64,000 nucleotides of DNA from Azospirillum brasilense (lineage in GTDB: Bacteria > Pseudomonadota > Alphaproteobacteria > Azospirillales > Azospirillaceae), in contig NZ_VITH01000001.1 in the NCBI RefSeq assembly GCF_007827815.1, positions 744,001 to 808,000 of the forward strand. The letters are read 5' to 3'. Made by a program: the position numbers and the translations under genes. Positions 24,065 to 32,748 of this stretch are shown here, in pieces (within the stretch, counting starts at the first letter, position 1; each line of letters starts with the position of its first letter). The notes beneath the pieces were generated by a model, which ran no database searches, was not told the origin of the DNA, and was given only the letters and a program-made list of their open reading frames with translations.

Positions 24065-24940
24065 ATGGTCGATCCGATGCGCGAGATGGATCTGGGCCTG
24101 CTGCGCACCTTCGTCTCGGTGGTGGACGCCGGCGGCTTCACGCGGGCCGGCGAGCGGGTGCACAAGACGCAATCCACGGTCAGCCAGCAGATCCGCCGGC
24201 TGGAGGAGCAGATCGGGCAGCCGCTCCTCGACCGCAACAGCCGCGCCGTCGCGCTGACCGACGACGGCGAGCGGCTGCTCGGCTACGCCCGCCGGCTGCT
24301 GGCGCTGAACGACGAGGCGAACGCCGTGCTGTCCGGGCGCCCGGCGGCGGAGGTGGTGCGGCTGGGCGTGCCGGAGGATTACGCGGTGGAGCGGCTGCCC
24401 CGCCTGCTCGCCGACTTCGCGCGGGCGAACCGGCGGCTGCGGCTGGACGTGCGCTGCGACCTGTCGGTGCGGCTGCGCGCCGACGTGGAGTGCGGCGACC
24501 TCGACATCGCCCTGGTCAAGCAGGAACCCGGCCGCCCCGGCGCGCTGCGCGCGTGGCGGGAGCCGCTCTGCTGGGTCGGTTCGGCGGCGGAGGACCTGCA
24601 CCGCGAGGACCCGCTGCCGCTGGTGCTCTTCCCCCAAGGCTGCGTCTACCGCAACCGCGCGGTGCATGAGCTGGAGCGCGCCGGGCGGCGCTGGCGGGTG
24701 GCCTACTCCAGCCCCAACCACGCCGGGGTGCGCGCCGCGGTGTCCGGCGGGCTGGGCGTCAGCGTGCTTCCCCACAGCGCCCTGCCGCCTGGCGCTCGCT
24801 TCCTCGGCGTGACGGACGGCCTGCCGTCCCTGCCGGAGACGGAGCTGGCGCTGCTGATCGGCGGCGCGGCGCGGAGCGCGGGGGTGGAGATGGTCACCAC
24901 GCTGCTGACGGAAAGCCTTCCCGAACCGGTGTGGGCCTGA
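24065..24940 (+). CDS. LysR-family regulator
   Basis: This 291-residue LysR protein has an N-terminal winged helix (residues 8-66: GLLRTFVSVVDAGGFTRAGER and TQSTVSQQIRRLEEQIG) and a periplasmic-binding-like effector domain. It is divergent from the EamA transporter gene and likely controls it; this pairing is typical of amino-acid exporter regulation such as ArgP/LysE-type systems. ATG at 24065 is used; ATG codons at 24077 and 24086 are also possible. Confidence 0.88.
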   Translation: MVDPMREMDLGLLRTFVSVVDAGGFTRAGERVHKTQSTVSQQIRRLEEQIGQPLLDRNSRAVALTDDGERLLGYARRLLALNDEANAVLSGRPAAEVVRLGVPEDYAVERLPRLLADFARANRRLRLDVRCDLSVRLRADVECGDLDIALVKQEPGRPGALRAWREPLCWVGSAAEDLHREDPLPLVLFPQGCVYRNRAVHELERAGRRWRVAYSSPNHAGVRAAVSGGLGVSVLPHSALPPGARFLGVTDGLPSLPETELALLIGGAARSAGVEMVTTLLTESLPEPVWA

Positions 24941-25076
24941 GGCGCACGGCGGGGCGGCCCAAGGGTGGGTTACCCCTTTCGCGCACCCCAAAAAGGTCAC
25001 GCCTGCCGCGGCCGCTGGATGGATGAAAGCGCCGCCCCCGGATGTTCATTCGGGTGAGACGTATCCTGGAGCCATC

Positions 25077-25649
25077 ATGACGCACATCCGCTTCACCCCC
25101 AAATCCCTCGCCATCGCGCTGCTGGCCGGTGTGGCGGCCTTGGGCGCTGGAGCGTCCCCGGTTCTCGCCGATCCGCCCGATTGGGCGCCGGCCCACGGCT
25201 GGCGCGCCAAGCAGGAGCGCCACCACGAGCGCGAGCGCCATGACCGCGACCGGTACGAGCGCGACCGGTACGAGCGGCCCCGCTATTACGAGCATGGCTA
25301 CATCGACGGCGGCTATGGCGACGGCCGCGTGGTGATCGTGCGCCGCCCCCCGCCGGTGGTGGTCTATGAGGAGCCGCCGGTCGTGCATTACGCCCCGGCT
25401 CCCGTCTACATCGAGGAGCCGCCGCCGGTGATCGTCCAGCAGCGCCCGCGCGTGGTCCGCGCCGCGCCGCAGGTGGTGGAGTGCGGGCCGCTCGACGGCG
25501 ACTTGATCGGCGTGCTCGGCGGGGCGGCCGTCGGCGGGCTGGTCGGCTCGCAGTTCGGGCGCGGCGACGGCAAGCTGGCGGCCACCGCCGCCGGCACGCT
25601 GGGCGGCGCCATGCTGGGCGGTGCGATGACCCGCGGCGGCGGCTGCTGA
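25077..25649 (+). CDS. Secreted glycine-zipper 2TM protein
   Basis: This 190-residue envelope protein has a signal peptide (residues 1-31, ending SPVLA). A basic, His/Arg/Tyr-rich linker follows with a repeated RDRYE unit encoded by two identical 15-base repeats (25245-25274). A Pro/Val/Tyr-rich stretch (PPPVVVYEEPP) and a C-terminal glycine-zipper region (GVLGGAAVGGLVGSQFG and GTLGGAMLGGAM) come next. Glycine-zipper proteins sit in the envelope and are often stress-related. ATG at 25077 with GGAG nearby gives the signal peptide. Its function is unknown. Confidence 0.8.
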   Translation: MTHIRFTPKSLAIALLAGVAALGAGASPVLADPPDWAPAHGWRAKQERHHERERHDRDRYERDRYERPRYYEHGYIDGGYGDGRVVIVRRPPPVVVYEEPPVVHYAPAPVYIEEPPPVIVQQRPRVVRAAPQVVECGPLDGDLIGVLGGAAVGGLVGSQFGRGDGKLAATAAGTLGGAMLGGAMTRGGGC

Positions 25650-25662
25650 ACTTATAGGAAGG

Positions 25663-26679
25663 TCAGCCGACTCCCCAGCCGCCGGTGTCCGGGAAGGGGA
25701 CCGGCGGCGCCGGGGCCGTGGTGACCGTGGACGGTGCCGTCAGGCCCTTGGGCAGCGGCGGCGCGTCCGCCGGGGTCGGCAGCAGGCGGGCGGCCTTCAC
25801 CCACCAGCGCGGCTGCGCCGCCTGGATCGACCGGGCTGCGGCGGCGGCACGCTCCGCATCGGCGTAGAAGCCGAAGCAGGTCGCGCCGCTGCCCGACAGG
25901 CGGGCCAGCAGGCAGCCGTCCGTGCCGTCCAGCGCCGCCAGCACCGTGGCGATCACCGGAGCGACGGTCAGCGCCGGCTCGGTCAGGTCGTTGCGCCGCT
26001 CCCTCAGCAGCGCAGCCAGCGCCGCGGCGTCGGCCGGCGCCACGGTGAAGCGGGCCGGGGCCGAGAAGGTGCCTTTGCGGGCCTTGAACACCGCAGGGGT
26101 CGGCACCGGCACGCCGGGGTTGACCAGCACCGCGAAGGTCTCCGGCAGGGCCGGCGCCTCCTCCAGCACCTCCCCGACGCCGCCGAAATAGCAGCTCCGC
26201 CCGGCGACGCAGACCGGCACGTCGGCACCCAGCGACGCCGCGACCTCGTAGAGGCGCTGGTCGGTCACCGGCACGCCCCACAGCCGGGCCAGGGCGCGCA
26301 GCGTCGCGGCGGCGTCCGCCGAACCGCCACCGATCCCGGAGGCGATGGGCAGAATCTTCTCCAGCGCGATCATCGCGTCGGCCTTGCGCCCCAGCCGGGC
26401 GGCCAGCGCGTAAGCGGCGCGGATGACAAGGTTCTGCGCCGGGTTCTCGCCCATCAGCGCCGGGCCGAAGGGGCCGGAGATGGCCAGCCGCGGCCCGACC
26501 GGCGGCAGGTCCACCCCGCGCAGCGCGATCCGCGCCACGCCCGGCTGCACCGTCACCCGGTCCGCCACGTCGGCGAAGGCGACGAGGCTGTCCAGCTCGT
26601 GATAGCCGTCGTCCCGGCGGCCCACCACATGCAGATAGAGGTTCAGCTTGGCCGGCGCGGCTTCGGCGATGGCGCTCAT
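25663..26679 (-). CDS. ispE: 4-diphosphocytidyl-2-C-methyl-D-erythritol kinase
   Basis: This 338-residue GHMP kinase is the fourth-step enzyme of the non-mevalonate isoprenoid pathway. It has AKLNLYLHVVGRRDDGYHEL at residues 10-29 and the ATP loop PIASGIGGGSADAAATLRAL at 111-130, and a C-terminal GHMP motif LSGSGATCFG. About 40 residues at the C-terminus are Pro/Ala-rich and go beyond the usual length. It is convergent with the glycine-zipper gene. The reaction needs ATP and CDP-methylerythritol in the cytosol. Confidence 0.95.
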   Translation of the reverse strand: MSAIAEAAPAKLNLYLHVVGRRDDGYHELDSLVAFADVADRVTVQPGVARIALRGVDLPPVGPRLAISGPFGPALMGENPAQNLVIRAAYALAARLGRKADAMIALEKILPIASGIGGGSADAAATLRALARLWGVPVTDQRLYEVAASLGADVPVCVAGRSCYFGGVGEVLEEAPALPETFAVLVNPGVPVPTPAVFKARKGTFSAPARFTVAPADAAALAALLRERRNDLTEPALTVAPVIATVLAALDGTDGCLLARLSGSGATCFGFYADAERAAAAARSIQAAQPRWWVKAARLLPTPADAPPLPKGLTAPSTVTTAPAPPVPFPDTGGWGVG

Positions 26680-26829
26680 GGTCAGGTCCCCGGAAGCGAA
26701 AAGCCCTTCCTCCCGTCAGGGGGAAGACGGGCTTTATGCGGCATGGCCGCGGTGAGCGCCAGAGCCCACATAGCCGGTCACTGGACAAAGGGTCGGCACC
26801 GGCGCGTCAGGGCAATCGCATTTGAAGTC

Positions 26830-27008
26830 CCCTCTCCCCTCTGGGGAGAGGGTTAGGGTGAGGGGGGTGTGCTTTTGCCGGACGTATCGTCTTGCAACAT
26901 CCCCCTCACCGGCCCTCCGGATCACCCTCTCCCCGCTTTCGGCGGACCAAGGGTCCGCCTGTCGCGTCAGCGCAAACTTCGTTTGCGCGTGAGCAGAGGG
27001 GAGAGGGC
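26830..27008. repeat. Mosaic palindromic repeat element
   Basis: CCCTCTCCCC-TCT-GGGGAGAGGG (26830-26852) begins the element. GGTGAGGGGG/CCCCCTCACC arms follow, then GGCGGACC/GGTCCGCC at 26941-26959. A perfect GCGCAAAC-TTC-GTTTGCGC hairpin lies at 26970-26988, and GGGGAGAGGG closes the element at 26999-27008. Such C/G-rich intergenic elements are dispersed in Azospirillum-type genomes. A shorter relative follows acnB (about 957-995). Confidence 0.75.
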
Positions 27009-27052
27009 TATTTGGCCAAATGGGATGGCCGTGGCCGGCGCGTCATCCACCC

Positions 27053-27081
27053 TTGACGCCCCGTTCCGGCGCGCCTAGCTT
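27053..27081 (+). promoter_or_regulatory. Promoter of the tyrS leader transcript
   Basis: TTGACG (27053-27058) and TAGCTT (27076-27081) are separated by exactly 17 bases. Transcription would begin at about 27087-27089, at or next to the ATG of a short reading frame, implying a leaderless start. Confidence 0.55.
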
Positions 27082-27088
27082 TCCGGCC

Positions 27089-27139
27089 ATGACGACGCGC
27101 ACGCACCATTCCAGCCGCTATTATCCGCTGCTCCCATAG
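27089..27139 (+). CDS. Putative tyrS leader peptide (16 codons)
   Basis: ATG at 27089 to TAG at 27137 encodes MTTRTHHSSRYYPLLP, with two adjacent Tyr codons at 27119-27124 and two His codons. It lies 109 bases before tyrosyl-tRNA synthetase and has no ribosome site, but the predicted transcription start coincides with its ATG. Leaderless leader peptides with runs of the regulated amino acid are known, for example trpL in Sinorhizobium. Stalling on scarce Tyr-tRNA would alter the folding of the downstream hairpins. Confidence 0.5.
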   Translation: MTTRTHHSSRYYPLLP

Positions 27140-27169
27140 GGCGGCGCGTTCAGTCTTGACCACATGAAC

Positions 27170-27242
27170 CATGCCGCCGCTGACCGGCGGCATGTGCTTC
27201 GACAGATGATCTCCGGGACGCGGCCCTTCCCTTCCGGAGATC
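27170..27242 (+). promoter_or_regulatory. Tandem hairpins, the second masking the tyrS ribosome site
   Basis: Hairpin 1 pairs CATGCCGCCG (27170-27179) with CGGCGGCATG (27185-27194). Hairpin 2 pairs GATCTCCGG (27208-27216) with CCGGAGATC (27234-27242), and its right arm contains the GGAGA ribosome site of tyrS. GGCGGC at 27140-27145 could compete for the left arm of hairpin 1. The set looks like a translational attenuator. A T-tract is missing, so transcription termination is unlikely. Confidence 0.6.
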
Positions 27243-27248
27243 AGCACC

Positions 27249-28523
27249 ATGGCGACCCCTGCCGCTTCCAGCCCCTTCCAGTCCGACTTCCTGCGCGTGC
27301 TCGACGAGCGCGGCTTCCTGCATCAGGGGAGCGACCTGTCGGGCCTCGACGCCCTGCTGCGCCAGGGACCGGTCGGCGCTTACATCGGCTTCGACGCCAC
27401 GGCGGACAGCCTGCATGTCGGGCATCTCGTCTCGATCATGGTGCTGCGCTGGTTCCAGAAGACCGGCAATCGGCCCGTCGTGCTGATCGGCGGCGGCACC
27501 ACGCGCATCGGCGACCCCAGCTTCCGCGACACCAGCCGGCCCATGCTGGACGACGCGCAGATCGCCGCCAACATGGGCGGCATCGGCCGGGCCTTCGCCC
27601 AATACCTGTCCTTCAGCGATGAAGAGCGAAACGGCGCGGTGATGGTCGACAACGCCGACTGGCTGGACGAGTTGCGCTACATCCCGATGCTGCGCGACAT
27701 CGGGCGCCATTTCACGGTCAACCGGATGCTGAGCTTCGACTCCGTCAAGCTGCGGCTCGATCGCGAGCAGCCGCTGACCTTCCTGGAGTTCAACTACATG
27801 ATCCTCCAGGCCTTCGACTTCCTGGAGCTGTCGCGCCGCCACGGCTGCCGGCTGCAGATGGGCGGGTCGGACCAGTGGGGCAACATCATCAACGGGATCG
27901 AACTGGCCCGCCGCGTCGACGGGACGGAGCTGTTCGGTCTGACCACGCCGCTGCTGACCACCGCGTCGGGCGCCAAGATGGGCAAGACGGCGGCGGGGGC
28001 GGTGTGGCTGAACGCCGACCGGCGCAGCCCGCACGACTTCTGGCAGTTCTGGCGCAACACGGAGGATGCCGACGTCGGCCGCTTCCTGCGCCTGTTCACC
28101 GAACTGCCGCTGGACGAGATCGCCCGGCTGGAAGCGCTCCAGGGATCGGAGATCAACGAGGCCAAGAAGATCCTCGCCCATGAGGCGACGGTCCTCTGCC
28201 ACGGCGCGGCGGCGGCGGCCGAGGCCGGGGAGACCGCCCGCCGGGTCTTCGAGGAGGCCGGGTCCGGCGACGGCCTGCCGACGGTTGAGGCCGCCCGCGC
28301 CGATCTTGCCGCCGGAGTCCGGCTGGCCGACCTGCTGGCCGCCGCCGGACTCGCCGAGTCCAAGGGGGCGGCGCGGCGGCTGATCCGCGACGGCGGGGCG
28401 CGGGTGAACGGCACCCCCGTCACCGACGAGGCGGCGCTGCTGACCGCGGCGGACCTGGACGGCGAGGGTCTCATCCGCCTGTCCGCCGGCCGCAAGCGCC
28501 ACGCGCTGGTCCGGGTTCGGTGA
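27249..28523 (+). CDS. tyrS: Tyrosyl-tRNA synthetase
   Basis: This 424-residue class I aminoacyl-tRNA synthetase joins tyrosine to tRNA-Tyr. The HIGH motif appears as HVGH (residues 56-59) and KMSKS as KMGKT (about 243-247). Tyr-binding and tRNA-contact segments such as [18 protein letters not shown] are clear. A C-terminal S4 RNA-binding domain occupies about 360-424. ATG at 27249 has GGAGA upstream, held in a hairpin. The upstream leader with Tyr codons suggests regulation by charged tRNA-Tyr. It is convergent with a kinase gene. Confidence 0.96.
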   Translation: MATPAASSPFQSDFLRVLDERGFLHQGSDLSGLDALLRQGPVGAYIGFDATADSLHVGHLVSIMVLRWFQKTGNRPVVLIGGGTTRIGDPSFRDTSRPMLDDAQIAANMGGIGRAFAQYLSFSDEERNGAVMVDNADWLDELRYIPMLRDIGRHFTVNRMLSFDSVKLRLDREQPLTFLEFNYMILQAFDFLELSRRHGCRLQMGGSDQWGNIINGIELARRVDGTELFGLTTPLLTTASGAKMGKTAAGAVWLNADRRSPHDFWQFWRNTEDADVGRFLRLFTELPLDEIARLEALQGSEINEAKKILAHEATVLCHGAAAAAEAGETARRVFEEAGSGDGLPTVEAARADLAAGVRLADLLAAAGLAESKGAARRLIRDGGARVNGTPVTDEAALLTAADLDGEGLIRLSAGRKRHALVRVR

Positions 28524-28545
28524 GCGGAGCCGAGGCCGGGTGCCC

Positions 28546-31479
28546 TCAGCGGCCCCCGGCTTCGGCCACCACCTGCTTCAGGTGATGGGACGACACCGGC
28601 TTGTGCAGGATGGCGAAGCCGCTGCGCTGGGCCTCGACGATGCGTTCGGGGGCGGTGTCGCCGGTCAGGATGATGCTGGGGATCGACGCCCGGCAATGGG
28701 CGTGGATGGCGCGCAGGGCCTCCGGCCCGGTCTTGCCGTGGCGCAGCCGGTAGTCGGCCAGGATGACGTCCGGGCGCCGCCCGGCCTCGTCGAGCAGGCG
28801 GATCGCCTCGTCCCCGGCGGTGGCGGCGATGACCTCGTAGCCCCAGCCCTCCAGCATGGCGCGCAGCCCCATCAGGATGATCACCTCGTCGTCGATGATC
28901 AGGACGAGCCGGCACCCGCCGCCCTCCGTCCGGCCGACCGCGGGAACCGTCGTCACGGCGGGCCTCGGCGGCTCGGCGGCGGGGACGGTGACCAGGAAGG
29001 TCGATCCGCTGCCCGGCCGCGACCGCAGGGCCACGGAATGGCCGAGCAGAGCGCACAGCCGCCGCACGATGGCGAGGCCGAGGCCCAGCCCCTTCTCGCG
29101 GTCGCGCTCCGGGTTGCCGAGCTGAGTGAACTCTTCAAAGATATCCTCCTGGCGGTCCGGCGGGATGCCGGCGCCGCTGTCGCACACGGCGATGTGGAAA
29201 CGGCGGCGCGACCGCCGCACGCCCAGCAGCACCCCGCCCCGCCCGGTGTAGCGCAAGGCGTTGTCCAGCAGGTTGCGGACGACCCGTTCCAGCAGCATGG
29301 GGTCGCTGCGCGCGTGCAGCGTGGTCGGGACGACGCGCAGGGTCAGGCCGCGCCGCGCCGCCTCCGGCGCGTATTCGGCGGCGAGGCGCTCGAACAGGGG
29401 CTGGATCGCCACGGTGGTGGTCACCGGCTCGACCACCCCGGCGTCGAGCTTGGAGATGTCCAGCAGGCCGTCGAGTAGGCGCTTCAGCGCCTCCAGCGCC
29501 TGCTGCATGGTCGTCAGCGTGCCGTGGCCCGGGGTGCCCTGCGTCTGCTCGCCCAGCGCCGAGGTGAGGAAGAACAGCGACTGCACCGGCTGGCGCAGAT
29601 CGTGGCTGGCCGCGGCGAGGAAGCGCGACTTCGCCCGGTTGGCCCGCTCCGCCTGATCCTTGGCGCGGCGCAGCGCCGATTCGGTGCGCTTGCGCTCGGT
29701 GATGTCGCGCAGGATGGCGGTGAAGAAGCGGTCGCCGCCGTCGCTCCAGGCCGACAGCGACAGCTCCAGCGGCACCGCCAGCCCGTCGCGCCGCCGCCCC
29801 TCGACCTCGCGGGCGACGCCGTCGGCCAGCCGGTCCGGGCTGAGAGGCTCCGCAATCAGGCCGCCGGGGATCAGGCGGCACACGTCCGTCCCGACCGCGT
29901 CGGCCGGACCATGGCCGAAGATGCGCTCCGCACCGCGGTTGTAGGTGTGCACCGTGCCCTTGGCGTCGACCAACAGGATCGCGTCGGCGGCGGTCTCCAG
30001 AAGCGAGCGGTGGCGCTCCACGGCGCGCCGGATGGCCCGTTCGTCCTCCTTGCGGCGGGTCACGTCCTGGGCGTAGACGGCCAGCCGGTCGCCGGTGGCG
30101 AACAGGCGCAGGGCGTACCAGTCGCCACCGCTGCCGCCGCCGTTGCCCTGTTCCTTTCCGCCGGCCAGCCGGATTTCGAACTCCTCCGGCTCCCGCCGGG
30201 CCAGCGCGTCGCGCAGGCGCGCGGCGAAGGGCTCGACCACGCCGGGCGGCAGCAACGCCACGAAGACGTGCCCCACGAGGTCCCCACCGTCGCCGAACAG
30301 GCGCGCCGCCTTGTCGTTGGCGAAGGTCACCCGGCCCTCATGGTCCAGCTCCACCACCGCGTCGGTGGAGGCGGCGAGGATCGCGGCCATGCGGTGTTCG
30401 GCGGCGTGGGCGGCGTCGCGGGCCTGCTCCCGCGCCTGAAGCTCCTGCGCCATCGAGTCGAAGGCGCGCCCCAAGGCACCGATCTCCGAGCGGTCGCCCG
30501 GCCGGCCGATCCGCGCGTTGCGGTCCCCGGCGCTCCAGCGCTCGACCACCCGCTTCAGCCGGGCCACCGGGCGCAGCACGAACAGGCGCGCGCCGATCCA
30601 GGCCGCGGCCAGGGACAGCGCCGCCGCCAGCGCCAGCAGAAAGGCGCTCCGCTCGGCCGCGGCGGTGACGGGGCGCAGCGCCTCCGTCCGATCCAGCCCG
30701 ACCGCCAGGAACAGCTCGCGAACCTTCTGGTCGACCGGGGCGTAGGCGAGGATCCGCGGCTCGCCATCCAGGCCGGCAACCTCCGCCACCCCGTCGGACG
30801 GCGCGCTCAGCAGGGCCATCAGCGGTTCGGGCAGCGGCTTGCCCACCCGCTGGTCGTCGCTGCCGGGGAAGCGGCCCAGCAGCGTGCCGTTGCGGTCGGC
30901 CAGCACCAGCATGGCGTTCGGCGGCAGCGGCTTTTCCGCCAGATACTCGCGCAGCCATCCGGCGTCGAGCGCGATGGACACCACCCCCGCCATGCGGCCC
31001 GTCCCGTCGGTGTAGGGCGCCGCGAAGGGCAGCACGGGCCGACCGTCCAGCCGCCGCACCGCATAGTCGCCAACGACGAAGCCATGCCCGTAGAGCGCCA
31101 TGCGGATGTGCGGCAGCATCCCCACCATCAGGCCGTTCAGCTTCGCATCGCTGGCGCAGCGGACCGAGCCGTCGAGATCGGTCAGGGCGATGCCCTTCAC
31201 CCGCGGCAGCCGGCCACGCAGGCGGTTCAAGGTGGAGGAGCATTGCTGGGGGTCGACAGCGAGCCGCGGCGCCATCTCGGCCATCGTCACCAGCACGCCG
31301 CGCATGCCCTCCACGACCCGCTGCTGCTCGTCCTGGATGAGGGTCAGAAGGCGGCGAGCCTCCGCCTCGGCCTGCCGCTCCCCCGCCTCGATGGCGGTCA
31401 GGCTGTTGTGGGCCAGGATGCCGATGGCCGGCAGGCTGGCGAGGAGGACGAGCAGGACAAGGCGTGTGAGAATGCTCAT
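28546..31479 (-). CDS. Hybrid sensor histidine kinase with periplasmic sensor, PAS and receiver
   Basis: This 977-residue protein has a membrane helix at residues 5-25, a periplasmic Cache-like sensor (about 30-270), a second helix near 285-305 and a HAMP linker. Two PAS domains follow (about 380-490 and 510-620), then a HisKA domain with the H-box AASHDLRQPVQSLFF, an HATPase domain (GLGLGLAIVRRL) and a C-terminal receiver with D in ILADYRL. The HDLRQP H-box is typical of hybrid kinases that pass phosphate on to separate regulators. The sensed ligand is unknown, and the tyrS end lies only 22 bases away in convergent orientation. ATG at 31479 starts the signal-anchor helix. Confidence 0.9.
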   Translation of the reverse strand: MSILTRLVLLVLLASLPAIGILAHNSLTAIEAGERQAEAEARRLLTLIQDEQQRVVEGMRGVLVTMAEMAPRLAVDPQQCSSTLNRLRGRLPRVKGIALTDLDGSVRCASDAKLNGLMVGMLPHIRMALYGHGFVVGDYAVRRLDGRPVLPFAAPYTDGTGRMAGVVSIALDAGWLREYLAEKPLPPNAMLVLADRNGTLLGRFPGSDDQRVGKPLPEPLMALLSAPSDGVAEVAGLDGEPRILAYAPVDQKVRELFLAVGLDRTEALRPVTAAAERSAFLLALAAALSLAAAWIGARLFVLRPVARLKRVVERWSAGDRNARIGRPGDRSEIGALGRAFDSMAQELQAREQARDAAHAAEHRMAAILAASTDAVVELDHEGRVTFANDKAARLFGDGGDLVGHVFVALLPPGVVEPFAARLRDALARREPEEFEIRLAGGKEQGNGGGSGGDWYALRLFATGDRLAVYAQDVTRRKEDERAIRRAVERHRSLLETAADAILLVDAKGTVHTYNRGAERIFGHGPADAVGTDVCRLIPGGLIAEPLSPDRLADGVAREVEGRRRDGLAVPLELSLSAWSDGGDRFFTAILRDITERKRTESALRRAKDQAERANRAKSRFLAAASHDLRQPVQSLFFLTSALGEQTQGTPGHGTLTTMQQALEALKRLLDGLLDISKLDAGVVEPVTTTVAIQPLFERLAAEYAPEAARRGLTLRVVPTTLHARSDPMLLERVVRNLLDNALRYTGRGGVLLGVRRSRRRFHIAVCDSGAGIPPDRQEDIFEEFTQLGNPERDREKGLGLGLAIVRRLCALLGHSVALRSRPGSGSTFLVTVPAAEPPRPAVTTVPAVGRTEGGGCRLVLIIDDEVIILMGLRAMLEGWGYEVIAATAGDEAIRLLDEAGRRPDVILADYRLRHGKTGPEALRAIHAHCRASIPSIILTGDTAPERIVEAQRSGFAILHKPVSSHHLKQVVAEAGGR

Positions 31480-31677
31480 CGGCAGCCTGGGAAAAGCACG
31501 GCGGAAGGGAACGGCACGACCCTGCACTTCCCAAGGGACGCATGGCACCCCGGGTCCGATGCACGCCGTCGTATCCGCGGCAGCGGTGCCCCGCTACCCC
31601 GCCGGCCACATCCTTACCTTGCGTTTACCAAAAGGAGGGACGGCGCTCAACCGACTATTTCGCATACGAATTATAAA

Positions 31678-31715
31678 GGCGCCGGAGCGAGGGGGGGGCC
31701 CCTAGCTCCGGCGCC
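31678..31715 (-). terminator. Terminator of the carbonic-anhydrase-like gene
   Basis: GGCGCCGGAGC pairs with GCTCCGGCGCC, with further G/C pairing inside. Read on the minus strand it is followed by TTTATAA, 21 bases after the stop. Confidence 0.75.
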
Positions 31716-31735
31716 GCCGGAATCGCCGCCTGTCC

Positions 31736-32320
31736 TCAGGCGGATTCGGCGATGGACTCGACGCTGCCGTCGAGCGCCATCAGCAGCAGTTCCACCTCCA
31801 GATCGGGATGCCGCGCCTTGATCGCGGCGCCCAATGCGCGGAGCTGGTCGGCGTGAACGGCGGTCTCCCGATCCGGGTCCGCCGCGACGTCCGTTTTCAG
31901 GAAGACGCGGTAGGCGCCGCAGTCGCGGTGGTCCATGACCATCACGCGCCGGATCCGGTGCAGCTGCTTGGCGACCGCCACATGATCCCAGAAGGCCTCG
32001 CCCCACGCCTTCTTCTGGTCGGTCAGGGCGCCCAGCGACGCGCCGGCCAGGATCACATGGTCGTAGCGGTTGGTCAGCCCGCGCCCGTCCATGTAGCGGC
32101 CGATGTCGTCGATCAGCCGGTAATCCATGCAGGAGAGCAGAAGCGCGTCCACCTCGCCGGCGGGCTGGGCGGCGCGCGCGGCGCCGGTGGTCAGGGGCGC
32201 CACCATGGCGGCCCCGGCGCCCAGCGCGGCGATCGTCAGAAAGGTCCGGCGGGAGCGGTGCCGGGGGCTTCCGCAGCAGGTCGAGCCCAAGTCGACTCCG
32301 GAGCTGTGTCGGTACTGCAT
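31736..32320 (-). CDS. Tat-exported beta-carbonic-anhydrase-like protein
   Basis: This 194-residue protein carries a twin-arginine signal (SRRTFLTIAALGAG at residues 23-36, cleavage near ARA-AQ). The mature part keeps the beta-carbonic anhydrase metal site: C64 and the Asp-Arg pair in CMDYR, with H131 and C134 in HRDCG. It is shorter than typical beta-CAs and the C-terminus differs, so its substrate may not be CO2. Zn binding is likely. Tat export would suit a metal folded in the cytoplasm. ATG at 32320 has GGAG upstream. A palindrome lies 81 bases before the start. Confidence 0.8.
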   Translation of the reverse strand: MQYRHSSGVDLGSTCCGSPRHRSRRTFLTIAALGAGAAMVAPLTTGAARAAQPAGEVDALLLSCMDYRLIDDIGRYMDGRGLTNRYDHVILAGASLGALTDQKKAWGEAFWDHVAVAKQLHRIRRVMVMDHRDCGAYRVFLKTDVAADPDRETAVHADQLRALGAAIKARHPDLEVELLLMALDGSVESIAESA

Positions 32321-32400
32321 GAGGTCTCCACGTCGTTGAGGTTTCGTGGGGCCGAACGCCCATGGAGACCGCAGTACAGCACCGCTTCCGAGACAGCATT

Positions 32401-32414
32401 ATTCGTGAACGAAT
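32401..32414. promoter_or_regulatory. Palindromic operator candidate upstream of the CA-like gene
   Basis: ATTCGTGAACGAAT is a perfect 6-2-6 inverted repeat, 81 bases before the carbonic-anhydrase-like start and in the AT-richest part of the 180-base gap (32321-32500). It may bind a dimeric regulator. Confidence 0.5.
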
Positions 32415-32500
32415 CTTTCATGGACCAGAAGGGCACAGCATGATGACAGGACTATCTGGACAAACTGGAACGAGAACCTTCGGTCCGTCCACAGGGCACC

Positions 32501-32541
32501 AAAAAGAAACGGGCCGCTTCCCGGATGGGAAACGGCCCGTT
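32501..32541 (-). terminator. Intrinsic terminator of the small secreted protein gene
   Basis: On the minus strand AACGGGCCG pairs with CGGCCCGTT, with inner TTCCC/GGGAA pairing, and is followed by TCTTTTT. It is a strong, classic terminator, 33 bases after the stop of the small gene. Confidence 0.9.
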
Positions 32542-32574
32542 CGGCATGGTGCTGCCGGTGTTGCGTTGCTGGTA

Positions 32575-32748
32575 TCAGCCGCGGGTGCTGCCCGAAGCCC
32601 GGTCGCCGGTGGCGACCGTGTCGCTGGCCGGCTTTTGCGTGCCGGCGCTGGCGCTGTGGCTGGAGGAGCAATCCGCGCTGGCGACCCCCGCCGTCAGGAG
32701 GGCGGCGAGACCGAACAGAACGGCTACCGGCTTGGCTCCATGAGACAT
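32575..32748 (-). CDS. Small secreted protein with maximal Shine-Dalgarno
   Basis: This 57-residue protein has a signal peptide (AVLFGLAALLTAGVASA, cleavage before DCSSS), leaving a mature part of about 31 residues rich in Ser, Thr and Ala with one Cys. The ribosome site AAAGGAGGTGATC (32751-32763, minus strand) matches the whole 16S rRNA 3' tail, and a strong terminator follows. Both point to a short, highly translated mRNA. No family is recognised. The single Cys sits just after the cleavage site but the signal is not a lipobox. It is upstream of a convergently placed carbonic-anhydrase-like gene only by distance, not shared orientation reversal; both are on the minus strand. Confidence 0.75.
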   Translation of the reverse strand: MSHGAKPVAVLFGLAALLTAGVASADCSSSHSASAGTQKPASDTVATGDRASGSTRG

